DNA of 6,161 nt from Reyranella sp. (GTDB lineage Bacteria > Pseudomonadota > Alphaproteobacteria > Reyranellales > Reyranellaceae): positions 1 through 6,161 of the forward strand of contig JADHLS010000339.1 in the NCBI GenBank assembly GCA_016780605.1, written 5' to 3'. Shown in pieces: positions 1 through 6,161 of the stretch (positions are counted from its first letter, which is position 1; each line of letters begins with the position of its first letter). The position numbers and the translations under genes are program-made. The notes beneath the pieces were generated by a model. It did not search any database and was not told the DNA's origin. It saw only the letters and a program-made list of their open reading frames with translations.

Positions 1-260
1 CGGCGGTCGAGCGCGCGCACGTCGCGGCCGGCGAAGCGGATCGAACCGCCGGTCGCCTCGATCAGGCGCAGCACCATGCGGCCGGTCGTCGACTTGCCGC
101 AGCCCGATTCGCCGACCAGCGCCAGGGTCTCGCCGGGCGCGACGTCGAAGGTGAGCCCGTCGACGGCGCGCACCGAGCCGACCATGCTCTCGAAGACGAG
201 GCCGCGCTTTACCGGGAAGTGCTTGGTGAGGCCCGAGACCGAGAGCAGCGGCTCGCTCAT
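1..260 (-). CDS. Dipeptide/oligopeptide ABC transporter ATP-binding protein, DppF/OppF type (partial, 3' end outside window)
   Basis: This is the second ATPase of a peptide/opine/nickel-class importer, expected to sit on the cytoplasmic face and pair with the DppD-type subunit encoded just upstream. Only the first 86 residues are visible, beginning [20 protein letters not shown], which is a normal start for this family. The Walker A motif GESGCGKST lies at residues 50-58, followed by the start of the helical region ([17 protein letters not shown]). Walker B, the signature motif and the family's C-terminal extension lie past the left edge. The ATG at 260-258 overlaps the TGA of the preceding ATPase gene (259-257) as ATGA. 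No clear Shine-Dalgarno sequence precedes it (upstream bases CTGCGGCAGCGTC), so translation is probably coupled to termination of the upstream gene. The DppF rather than DppD assignment rests on position and on the KHFPVKRG N-terminus with its longer first strand-loop. The specific substrate is unknown. Confidence 0.93.
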   Translation of the reverse strand, partial: MSEPLLSVSGLTKHFPVKRGLVFESMVGSVRAVDGLTFDVAPGETLALVGESGCGKSTTGRMVLRLIEATGGSIRFAGRDVRALDR

Positions 261-1255
261 GACGCTGCCGCAGCGGCGAGCGACAGATCGAGCGGCGCCT
301 TCCAGCAGGCGGCGCGATGGCCGGGCGCGATCTCCCGCAGCGCGGGCTGGTCGGCCTTGCAGCGGGCATCGGCCAGCGGGCAGCGCGGGCTGAAGCGGCA
401 TCCCGAGGGCAGGGCGAAGGGATTGGGCACCACGCCTTCGATGGCCTGCAGCGGCTCGTCGCCATCGCTGCCCAGTCGCGGGATCGAGCCAAGGAGGCCA
501 AGCGTGTAGGGATGCTGCGGATCGGCGAACAGAGCCCCAACCGGCGCCTCTTCGACGATGCGGCCGGCGTACATCACGATGACGCGGTGGGCGACCTCGG
601 CCACCACGCCGAGATCATGGGTGATCAGCATGATCGCCGTGCCGGTGCGCTCGCGCAGGTCGCGCAGCAGATCGAGGATCTGCGCCTGGATGGTGACGTC
701 GAGCGCCGTCGTCGGCTCGTCGGCGATCAGGATCTTGGGATCGCAGGCGAGCGCCATGGCGATCATGACGCGCTGGCGCATGCCACCGGAGAGCTGATGC
801 GGGTATTCGTCGAGCCGCGTCTCGGGCGAGGGGATCTTCACCAGCCGCAGCATTTCCAGCGTCCGATTGCGCGCCTCGGCGGAGGAGACCGGGCGATGCA
901 GCAGGATTGCCTCGACGATCTGCTCGCCCACCGTCTGCACCGGGTTGAGGCTGGTCATCGGCTCCTGGAAGATCATCGACACGGCATCGCCGCGTAGCGA
1001 GCGCATCTCGCTCTCCGGCAGGTCGAGGAGATTGCGGCCTTCCAGCCTGATCTCACCCGCGGCGATGCGGCCGGGCGGGTTGGGCACCAGGCGCATGATC
1101 GAGAGCGACGTCACCGACTTGCCGCAGCCCGATTCGCCCACGATGCCCAGCGTCTCACCGGGTGCCCGGGAGAAGGAGATACCGTCGACCGCCGCGACCA
1201 CGCTGCCGCCCGAGCGGAACTCGGTGCGGAGGTTCTTGACCTCGAGAAGACTCAT
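257..1255 (-). CDS. Dipeptide/oligopeptide ABC transporter ATP-binding protein, DppD/OppD type
   Basis: This 332-residue ATPase powers the importer by ATP hydrolysis at the inner membrane. All nucleotide-binding motifs are intact: Walker [10 protein letters not shown] at 40-48, Q-loop Q97 in [11 protein letters not shown], signature LSGGMRQ at 155-161, Walker B ILIADEP at 175-181 with catalytic E180, D-loop ALD after it, and switch histidine H213 in ITHD. After [14 protein letters not shown] (248-261) comes the oligopeptide-transporter C-terminal domain, with C286, C292, C299 and C317 in a [14 protein letters not shown]...CW arrangement. Some DppD/OppD proteins bind a [4Fe-4S] cluster with such cysteines; whether this one does is inference. 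The length is normal for the family. The ATG at 1255 gives the expected [13 protein letters not shown] start, and no alternative ATG, GTG or TTG lies in frame in the gap upstream. The start is unusual because its likely Shine-Dalgarno GGAGGT sits inside a large inverted repeat. The protein ends in an alanine-rich tail (SLAAAAAS). The stop codon overlaps the next ATPase start. Confidence 0.96.
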   Translation of the reverse strand: MSLLEVKNLRTEFRSGGSVVAAVDGISFSRAPGETLGIVGESGCGKSVTSLSIMRLVPNPPGRIAAGEIRLEGRNLLDLPESEMRSLRGDAVSMIFQEPMTSLNPVQTVGEQIVEAILLHRPVSSAEARNRTLEMLRLVKIPSPETRLDEYPHQLSGGMRQRVMIAMALACDPKILIADEPTTALDVTIQAQILDLLRDLRERTGTAIMLITHDLGVVAEVAHRVIVMYAGRIVEEAPVGALFADPQHPYTLGLLGSIPRLGSDGDEPLQAIEGVVPNPFALPSGCRFSPRCPLADARCKADQPALREIAPGHRAACWKAPLDLSLAAAAAS

Positions 1256-1256
1256 T

Positions 1257-1315
1257 GGAGCGCGGACCTCCAGGTCCGCATCATGATCATGAGCGGACCT
1301 GGAGGTCCGCGCTCC
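1257..1315. repeat. Perfect 23-bp inverted repeat with nested palindromes (REP-like element) in the amidohydrolase-ATPase gap
   Basis: The arms at 1257-1279 and 1293-1315 are exact reverse complements over 23 bases, separated by a 13-base loop at 1280-1292 (ATCATGATCATGA). Each arm is itself palindromic: GCGGACCT, two bases, AGGTCCGC (1262-1279 and 1293-1310). The 8-mer and its complement therefore occur four times in alternation. The element fills 59 of the 73 noncoding bases between the amidohydrolase stop and the ATPase start, ending one base before the ATG at 1255. No run of T follows the stem on the transcribed strand, so it does not look like an ordinary intrinsic terminator. The compact nested design resembles dispersed REP-type elements of bacterial genomes. 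That classification is inference, because only one copy lies in this window. Confidence 0.9.
1266..1271 (-). promoter_or_regulatory. Ribosome-binding site of the DppD-type ATPase, buried in the inverted repeat
   Basis: On the minus strand GGAGGT reads from 1271 to 1266, with a 10-base spacer (CCGCGCTCCA) before the ATG at 1255. It is the only good Shine-Dalgarno match ahead of this start. The spacer is slightly long. The whole site lies in the 3' arm of the hairpin, so a folded transcript would hide it. Confidence 0.6.
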
Positions 1316-1328
1316 GCGAAGAGGTATG

Positions 1329-2795
1329 TCACGTCACCGGCCTCGACTGCGGCAGGCGTTCCTTGGTGCCATACACCGGCGGCGCCAATTGATCGGCGGT
1401 ACGGCCGGCCCAGTCTCGCTGGGGCACGGTCTTGAGCCGCTTGCGCTGGCCCTCGATCAGGCCCTGGGTCGCTGCCTCGACGTCGACCGTCATGACCTTG
1501 CCGTCCTTCACGACCTGGGCGCCATCGACATAGACGTGGCGGATGGCGCGTTCACTCGCTGAATAGATCAGGCTGCGCACCGGCTCGTGCGCCGGCTGCA
1601 TGTAGGGATGGCTCATGTCGACCAGCGAGAAGTCGGCCTTGCAGCCCGGCGCCAGGCGCCCGAGATCGGGCCGGCGCAGGATCTTGGCGCCGCCCACGGT
1701 GGCCGCCTCGAAGGCGTGCCGCGTCGTGCCCATCTTGTAGTTGCTGGTGAACACGCGGGCGACGTAGCAGGCGAGCCGAACCTCATCCAGCATGTTGTGC
1801 GGGAAAGTGTCGGTGCCGATGCCGACGGTGATGCCGGCATTCATGTAGCGGCCAAGCGAGTTCATCACCATGCCGCGGCGCGCGAACACGGTAGGACAAT
1901 GCGCAACCGCGGCGCCCGAATCGCGCAGCCTCTCGAAATCGTTGCCGTGCGGGTAGTGGATCTGCGGATGATCGTTGAGGAAGATGCCGTGCCCGATCAC
2001 CAGGTCGGGGCCCAGCACGCCGATCGAATCGAGCCATTCGATCGGCGTCTTGCCATGGCGATGCACCATCTCGTAGAACTCGACGACCGCCTGGCAGGCG
2101 TGGGTCTGCATCGGAATGTTGCGGCGCTTGGCCTCCTGCAGTGCTTCCTTGAAGTAGCCTTCCTTGCAGGTGTCGATCTGCGACGGACCGACCATGCCGG
2201 AGATGCGGCCGCTGGGATGCTTTGCCGCCTCGTCAAGCGTCTTCATCGCGGCGGCGAAGGCCTTCTCGCCCGCCTTTTCGTCCCAGGCGTACTCAACGGT
2301 GTGGCCGTTCTTGGTGTACCAGTAGCCCTGCCGCATCATCGGGCAGACCACGGCGCGGATGCCGGTCGCCGCGAGATCGTCGACCCATCCTTCGCGGCTC
2401 ATCGACAAGTCGGAGATGGTGGTCACACCGCTCTTCAGCAGCTCGGACATCGCCACCATCGTCGATGGCCCGGCGTCCTCGGCGTCGAGCCCGAACACCG
2501 GCAGGTATTCGTAGAGCGAGCTCTGCCCCAGCTTGTCGCTGCCGTACTCCTCGGTCAGGCCCTTGTTGGCCGGCTCCGAGAAGGGATGGCTGTGCACATT
2601 GACGAAGCCCGGGATCGCCATGAATCCCTTGCCGTCGATCGTGGTGTCGGCCGAGCCGGCAAAGCCCGGCCCGACATGGATCACCTCATTGCCCTTGAAC
2701 ACGAGGTCGCCGCCATCGAGGTAGACGTGGCGTCGCTCGGATTCATCCCAGGCCACGACATGGTCGAGGCCTGCGATCCTGGTCGTCTTGGTCAT
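1329..2795 (-). CDS. Metal-dependent amidohydrolase of the ATZ/TRZ (chlorohydrolase/deaminase) type, substrate unknown
   Basis: This 488-residue cytoplasmic enzyme (no signal peptide) belongs to the amidohydrolase superfamily. An N-terminal beta-sandwich part (about 1-60) leads to a TIM barrel that starts at [11 protein letters not shown], with metal ligands H68 and H70. Further ligands fit H232 (MQTHA), H269 (VIGHG) and D329 ([10 protein letters not shown]). The chain then returns to the sandwich domain (ADFSLVD...[14 protein letters not shown]). This pattern suits a mononuclear site, as in AtzA/TrzN and guanine or S-adenosylhomocysteine deaminases. Two motifs differ from those I recall for that group: Q235 where the HxxE glutamate usually sits, and [10 protein letters not shown] (299-308) in place of HCPxSN. 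The ATG at 2795 is preferred over an in-frame ATG at 2852, which lies inside the binding-protein gene. A GGGAG lies upstream with a rather long spacer. Its place between binding protein and ATPases suggests it acts on the imported compound. The reaction (deamination, dechlorination or amide cleavage) cannot be chosen from sequence. Confidence 0.92.
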   Translation of the reverse strand: MTKTTRIAGLDHVVAWDESERRHVYLDGGDLVFKGNEVIHVGPGFAGSADTTIDGKGFMAIPGFVNVHSHPFSEPANKGLTEEYGSDKLGQSSLYEYLPVFGLDAEDAGPSTMVAMSELLKSGVTTISDLSMSREGWVDDLAATGIRAVVCPMMRQGYWYTKNGHTVEYAWDEKAGEKAFAAAMKTLDEAAKHPSGRISGMVGPSQIDTCKEGYFKEALQEAKRRNIPMQTHACQAVVEFYEMVHRHGKTPIEWLDSIGVLGPDLVIGHGIFLNDHPQIHYPHGNDFERLRDSGAAVAHCPTVFARRGMVMNSLGRYMNAGITVGIGTDTFPHNMLDEVRLACYVARVFTSNYKMGTTRHAFEAATVGGAKILRRPDLGRLAPGCKADFSLVDMSHPYMQPAHEPVRSLIYSASERAIRHVYVDGAQVVKDGKVMTVDVEAATQGLIEGQRKRLKTVPQRDWAGRTADQLAPPVYGTKERLPQSRPVT

Positions 2796-2812
2796 GGACG
2801 TTTCTCTCCCGA

Positions 2813-4387
2813 TTACTTGAACGCGATGCCCAGGCCCTTGTTGAGGCCGCAACCGTAATTGCCATGGGCGCGGATGGGCTTCAGCTTGGTGCCGGCGACG
2901 ACGAACAGCGGCTCGTGGAACAGCGGGATCCAGACCGCCGCGTCATGCACCTTCTTCTGGACCGCGCCGTAGGCCTCGGCGCGCACCTTGTCGTCGGTTG
3001 CGGTCGAGCCCTTGTCCAGGAGTTCGTCGGTCTCCTTGTCCTTCCAGTTCATGCGGTTGGGTGTCGGCGTGTTGGCCGAGCGGAAGTAGAGGTTCAGTGC
3101 ATCGCCGGCGCTGACGTAAGGGAAGCTCATGCCGAAGGCGTCGAACTCCTGGGTGGCCAGCTTGCCCCACGCCACTGTGGAGTCGAAGAGCTGGATCTGC
3201 AGGTCGATGCCGACCTTGCGCAGGTCGCCCTGGACGGCCTCGGCGATCTCCTTGAAGGCGCCCGAGATGCCGTAGACGACCGGGGCCAGCTTCTTGCCGT
3301 CCTTGTAGCGGAAGCCGTCCGAGCCTTTCTTCCAGCCGGCCTCGTCGAGAAGCTTCTCGGCCTCCTTGATGTTCTCGCCATAGATCTCGCGGTCGACCTT
3401 GTCGTTGAAGTCGAGCACGCCCGGCATCAACAGCGTCGAGGCGGGCTCGGCGAGGCCGAAAGTGACGGCTTCGGTGATCGCCTTCTGGTCAACGGCGAGA
3501 TTCATCGCCTTGCGCACGCGCACGTCGTTCATCAGCTCCTTGTCGACCTTGAAGCCGATGAAGTAGGTCCAGAAGAAGTTCTCGGCTTTGGTGACCGACA
3601 GCGACTTGTTGGCCTGCAGCTCCTTGATCGACCAGTAGGGCACGTACTGGCTGGCATCGGCCTGGCCGGCCTGCAGGGCGGTCACACGCGTGTTCTCCTC
3701 GGGCACCACCTTCCAGATCACCTTGTCGACCTGGGCCTCGGTGACATCATAGTAGGAGGGTCCCCACTTGTAGCCCTTGTGCTTGGTGAGCACCGTCGAA
3801 TCTCGCGGCGTCCAGCTCTCGAAGCAGAAGGGTCCGGTGCCGTCGATACCTTTGACCCCGAAGTCGGCGCCGAGCTGTTTGGCCTGCTCGACGTTGAGGA
3901 CGGTGTGGAAGTACTGCGTCATCTGATACACGAGCTCGGAGAACGGCTTCTTGAGCTTGTACTCGACGGTGTAGTCGTCGGGCGCCGTGATCCTGTCGAC
4001 CTCGCCCATGCGCCACTTCACCAGGCCCTTGGTCTCGGGATCGAGCCAGCGCTCGTAGGTCGCGACCACGTCCTTGGCGGTCATCTTCTTGCCGCTGCAG
4101 AAGGTGACGTCATCGCGCAGCTTGAAGGTGTAGGTGAGGCCATCGGGCGACATCGTCCAGCTGGTGGCGAGCCCCGGCCGCAGCGTCTTCATGTCGTAGT
4201 CGAGGTTCACCAGCGTGTCGCCGATCATGTACATGACCTCGGCGCCGGAACGAGCGGTCGATTTCTGTGGGTCATAGCGGTCGGTGTCGATCTCGCGCAC
4301 GATGGTCACGGTCTTCTGCGCCATCGCCGGCGCCGCCGCACCGAAGACGGTCGCAGCCAGTGCCGCGAGGAACAAACGGTTACTCAT
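2813..4387 (-). CDS. Periplasmic ABC transporter substrate-binding protein, family 5 (peptide/opine/nickel class)
   Basis: This 524-residue protein captures the substrate in the periplasm and delivers it to the DppB/DppC-type permeases. A Sec signal peptide is clear: MSNRLFLAALAATVFGAAAPAMA, with likely cleavage after AMA at residue 23. There is no lipobox cysteine, so it should be soluble. Family 5 hallmarks follow in order: LVNLDYDMKTLRPGLATSWTMS (59-80) with PDGLTYTFKLRDDVTF (81-96), TAKDVVATYERW (103-114), IDGTGPFCFESW (181-192), DVRVRKAMNLAVD (288-300), AEKLLDEAGW (343-352), and a C-terminal AVWIPLFHEPLFVV (484-497). The length is usual. The ATG at 4387 follows AGGAGG at a 7-base spacing, and only 11 bases separate it from the permease stop. 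Cysteines occur at C97, C188 and C513, at positions not generally cysteine in relatives I recall. The family includes peptide, opine, glutathione, nickel and sugar binders, so the ligand is open. The neighbouring amidohydrolase suggests a compound with a hydrolysable C-N or similar bond. Confidence 0.96.
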   Translation of the reverse strand: MSNRLFLAALAATVFGAAAPAMAQKTVTIVREIDTDRYDPQKSTARSGAEVMYMIGDTLVNLDYDMKTLRPGLATSWTMSPDGLTYTFKLRDDVTFCSGKKMTAKDVVATYERWLDPETKGLVKWRMGEVDRITAPDDYTVEYKLKKPFSELVYQMTQYFHTVLNVEQAKQLGADFGVKGIDGTGPFCFESWTPRDSTVLTKHKGYKWGPSYYDVTEAQVDKVIWKVVPEENTRVTALQAGQADASQYVPYWSIKELQANKSLSVTKAENFFWTYFIGFKVDKELMNDVRVRKAMNLAVDQKAITEAVTFGLAEPASTLLMPGVLDFNDKVDREIYGENIKEAEKLLDEAGWKKGSDGFRYKDGKKLAPVVYGISGAFKEIAEAVQGDLRKVGIDLQIQLFDSTVAWGKLATQEFDAFGMSFPYVSAGDALNLYFRSANTPTPNRMNWKDKETDELLDKGSTATDDKVRAEAYGAVQKKVHDAAVWIPLFHEPLFVVAGTKLKPIRAHGNYGCGLNKGLGIAFK

Positions 4388-4394
4388 CCTGAAG

Positions 4395-4400
4395 CCTCCT
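4395..4400 (-). promoter_or_regulatory. Ribosome-binding site of the substrate-binding protein gene
   Basis: AGGAGG reads from 4400 to 4395 on the minus strand with a 7-base spacer (CTTCAGG) to the ATG at 4387. It is the strongest Shine-Dalgarno in the window and overlaps the TAG stop of the upstream permease gene. This fits a need for high expression of the binding protein even though its gene is third in line. Confidence 0.8.
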
Positions 4401-5304
4401 ACTGCCTGAGCTTGGGGTCGAGGGCGTCGCGCAGGGCGTCACCCAGGACGTTGAATGCGAGAACGACGAGGAAGATCGCCGCACACGGGAAGGTCGAGAC
4501 GCTGGGAGCGATCTGCAGGAACTTGCGGCCGTCGGCGGCCATGCTGCCCAGCTCCGCCGTCGGTGGCTGCGCGCCAAGGCCAAGGAAGGAGAGGGCGGCG
4601 CCCAGCAGGATCGCCTGGCCGAGCTGCAAGGTCATGTAGATCAGGATGGTAGGCCAGCAGTTGCGCGCGAGGTAGCGCCAGATCAGCGCCGCGTCGCCGA
4701 GGCCAACGGCGCGGCCGGCCTCCATGTATTCCTGTTGCATGATCGATTGCGCGGCGCCGCGGGCGATGCGGGCGATCGACGGCACGGCGGCGACCGAAAG
4801 GGCGATCACCAGCGAGAACAGGCCGGTGCCCAGCACGGCGGCGATGGCGAGCCCGAACAGGATCGAGGGGAAGGAGAGCAACACGTCGACCAGGCGCATC
4901 AGCGGCGTGTCGAGCCGCTTGAAGTAGGCGGCATTCAAGCCGATCAGGGCGCCGAGCCCGCCGCCGACGGCGACGGCGATCACACCCATGCCCAGCGTCG
5001 CGCGCAGGCCGAACAGGATGCGGCTCAGCATGTCGCGACCCTGGTTGTCTGCCCCCAGCAGGAAACTTGGGCAGCGATCACCCATGGGTGGGCAGAAGCG
5101 CAGGCGCATGTTGCTGGCGTAGGGATCATGCGGCGCGATCAGGGGCGCCAGGATCGCGGCACCTACGATGACGAACAGAAAGAAGGCGGCTGCGGCCGCC
5201 GCCGGATCACGCAGGATGCGCCGCCATACCGCGTTCTTGCGGCGAATCTCGGCGATGGCGCGCTGGTCGGCCTCGCTTTGCAAGGAGAGCGCGGCGTCGG
5301 TCAC
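4399..5304 (-). CDS. Dipeptide/oligopeptide ABC transporter permease, DppC/OppC type
   Basis: This 301-residue inner-membrane subunit forms half of the importer channel. A cytoplasmic N-terminus ending RRKNAVWRRILRDP (21-34) is followed by the first membrane segment (about 36-57, AAAAFFLFVIVGAAILAPLI). A periplasmic loop carries the hallmark LLGADNQGRDMLSRILFG (82-99), and further membrane segments follow. The cytoplasmic EAA coupling loop, which contacts the ATPases, is EAGRAVGLGDAALIWRYL at 195-212. The C-terminus, VLAFNVLGDALRDALDPKLR, is standard for DppC. The reading frame is open to an ATG at 5358, which would add 18 residues overlapping the upstream permease gene. I chose the GTG at 5304 because an AGGAG site lies 6 bases before it and the product then has the normal family length. 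The periplasmic loop has two close cysteines, C71 and C78, in RFCPPMGDRCPSF, which may form a disulfide. The gap to the upstream gene is 10 bases. Confidence 0.95.
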   Translation of the reverse strand: MTDAALSLQSEADQRAIAEIRRKNAVWRRILRDPAAAAAAFFLFVIVGAAILAPLIAPHDPYASNMRLRFCPPMGDRCPSFLLGADNQGRDMLSRILFGLRATLGMGVIAVAVGGGLGALIGLNAAYFKRLDTPLMRLVDVLLSFPSILFGLAIAAVLGTGLFSLVIALSVAAVPSIARIARGAAQSIMQQEYMEAGRAVGLGDAALIWRYLARNCWPTILIYMTLQLGQAILLGAALSFLGLGAQPPTAELGSMAADGRKFLQIAPSVSTFPCAAIFLVVLAFNVLGDALRDALDPKLRQ

Positions 5305-5309
5305 GCCAA

Positions 5310-5316
5310 TCTCCTC
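5310..5316 (-). promoter_or_regulatory. Ribosome-binding site fixing the GTG start of the DppC-type permease
   Basis: GAGGAGA reads from 5316 to 5310 on the minus strand, with a short spacer to the GTG at 5304-5302. It overlaps the TGA stop of the DppB-type gene (5317-5315), so translation of the two permeases is likely coupled. This site decides against the longer ATG start at 5358. Confidence 0.7.
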
Positions 5317-6161
5317 ATGATCGCGCGATCCGGGGATCGAGGTACGCGTACAGCACATCGACCGCCAGATTGACCATCATGAAGCCGACGGCGAGGATGA
5401 GGATCGCTCCCTGGGCCAGGGGGAAGTCGCTCGAGGTGATGGCGCCGACCGCCATGCGGCCCACACCCGGCCAGGCGAACATGGTCTCGGTGACGATCGA
5501 ACCGCCCAGCAGGAAGCCGATCTGCAAGCCGACGAGGGTCACGACCGGGATCATGGCGTTCCGCAATGCGTGACGGATGGTGACGCGCCAATCGGACGCG
5601 CCCTTGGCACGGGCCGTCCTCACATAGTCGGCACTGAGCGTTTCCAGCAGCGAGGTGCGCGTCATGCGTGCGACCGGGCCGACGAAGACGGCGCCCAAGG
5701 TCACGGCAGGGAGCACGATGCTGAGGAAGCCCGCGACGGTCCAGATCGGGCCGTTGCGTCCCTGGAAGGGCAGGATACCGGCGCCGCCGACATATTGGAT
5801 CAGGAGCAGGCCGACCCAGAACACCGGGACCGACACCCCCATCACCGACAGCGCCATGATGGCGCGATCGATCAGCGTGCCGCGGCGTCGTGCCGCCAGC
5901 GTTCCCAGCGCGATGCCGAGCGGCACCGCCCAGACCAGGCAGGCCAGCATCAACTCGACGGTCGGCCAGAAGGTCAGCGCAATCTCGTCGACCACCGGAC
6001 GGTTGGAGATCATCGACCGGCCGAGATCGAACTGCAGCACGCGCCCGAGATAGAGGCCGAACTGCATCCACAGCGGCTCGTCGAGCCCGAGCTGCTGGCG
6101 GATGGCCGCCACTTCGGCCTTGGTGGCCGTCGGACCGGCAACGACCGTCGCCGGATCCGTC
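5315..6161 (-). CDS. Dipeptide/oligopeptide ABC transporter permease, DppB/OppB type (partial, 5' end outside window)
   Basis: This inner-membrane permease pairs with the DppC-type subunit. The frame stays open to the right edge. The 281 visible residues begin TDPATVVAGPTATKAEVAAIRQQLGLDEPL, matching the GDPA...GPxAT...LGLD periplasmic stretch that follows the first membrane helix of DppB proteins. The GTG at 6112 is therefore internal, and roughly 25-35 residues including the first helix are missing. Five hydrophobic segments are visible: around VELMLACLVWAVPLGIALG, IMALSVMGVSVPVFWVGLLL, FLSIVLPAVTLGAVFVGPV, IPVVTLVGLQIGFLLGGSIV, and AILILAVGFMMVNLAVDVLY. The EAA-type coupling loop is DYVRTARAKGASDWRVTIRHALRNAMIPV. 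The C-terminus YAYLDPRI is standard for the family. It is the first visible gene of the operon, and the promoter must lie beyond the right edge unless further genes precede it. Confidence 0.95.
   Translation of the reverse strand, partial: TDPATVVAGPTATKAEVAAIRQQLGLDEPLWMQFGLYLGRVLQFDLGRSMISNRPVVDEIALTFWPTVELMLACLVWAVPLGIALGTLAARRRGTLIDRAIMALSVMGVSVPVFWVGLLLIQYVGGAGILPFQGRNGPIWTVAGFLSIVLPAVTLGAVFVGPVARMTRTSLLETLSADYVRTARAKGASDWRVTIRHALRNAMIPVVTLVGLQIGFLLGGSIVTETMFAWPGVGRMAVGAITSSDFPLAQGAILILAVGFMMVNLAVDVLYAYLDPRIARS

Noticed and set aside
317..997. Plus-strand open frame of 226 codons opposite the DppD-type ATPase
   Set aside because: It lies wholly within a complete ATPase gene on the other strand and shows no protein-like motif of its own.
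90..1138. Exact 24-base direct repeat (90-113 and 1115-1138)
   Set aside because: It encodes the Walker A loop (GESGCGKS) of the two paralogous ATPases with the same codons. Common descent and codon bias explain it.
1257..1315. Inverted repeat read as an intrinsic terminator
   Set aside because: No T-rich run follows the stem on the minus-strand transcript, which goes straight into the ATG of the next operon gene.
2796..2852. Longer amidohydrolase start at 2852
   Set aside because: It would add 19 residues overlapping the binding-protein coding end, with no family-like sequence, whereas the ATG at 2795 gives a normal N-terminus after a short gap.
1587..2858. Plus-strand open frame of 423 codons opposite the amidohydrolase
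   Set aside because: It is an antisense shadow of an enzyme with intact metal-binding motifs. It has no recognisable family and its composition is typical of shadow frames.
2864..4639. Plus-strand open frame of 591 codons opposite the binding protein and permease
   Set aside because: It is antisense to two genes with clear family signatures, has no domain I recognise, is rich in H, R, G, L, V and D as expected of antisense frames in GC-rich DNA, and crosses a real gene boundary.
5319..5330. 12-base palindrome GATCGCGCGATC at the end of the DppB-type gene
   Set aside because: It encodes the last residues of the permease, is short, and is unsurprising in GC-rich DNA. GTACGCGTAC at 5342-5351 is similar and was set aside for the same reason.
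5301..6071. Minus-strand 256-codon frame overlapping the DppB-type permease in another frame
   Set aside because: It is arginine- and proline-rich without membrane segments, while the alternative frame gives a textbook permease.

Overview
The window is a high-GC stretch (G/C dominates third codon positions) holding one tightly packed gene cluster, all on the minus strand, so transcription runs from the right edge to the left. The codon bias, the AGGAG-type ribosome sites and the type of proteins suggest a proteobacterium, most likely a soil or environmental alphaproteobacterium of the Rhodospirillales/Hyphomicrobiales kind. That placement is an inference from style, because the window has no phylogenetic marker.

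The layout in transcription order is: a DppB/OppB-type permease (right edge, 5' end cut off); a DppC/OppC-type permease (GTG start at 5304); a periplasmic family 5 solute-binding protein with a clear signal peptide (4387-2813); a cytoplasmic ATZ/TRZ-type metal-dependent amidohydrolase (2795-1329); a 73-base gap almost filled by a perfect 23-bp inverted repeat; a DppD/OppD-type ATPase (1255-257); and a DppF/OppF-type ATPase (from 260, cut off at the left edge). Gaps between genes are 10, 11, 17 and 73 bases, and the two ATPase genes overlap by 4 bases (ATGA). This is an operon. Its promoter and its end both lie outside the window.

Together the genes encode a complete peptide/opine/nickel-class ABC importer with an intracellular hydrolase inserted between the binding protein and the ATPases. 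The simplest reading is import of a small amide, peptide, amine-ring or similar compound, followed by hydrolysis (deamination, dechlorination or amide cleavage) in the cytoplasm. The substrate cannot be read from the sequence.

No clearly new system is visible. The points most worth a second look are the nested palindrome abutting the first ATPase start codon, which would bury its ribosome-binding site, and the unusual active-site motifs of the amidohydrolase. The many long plus-strand reading frames are antisense shadows of these high-GC genes.
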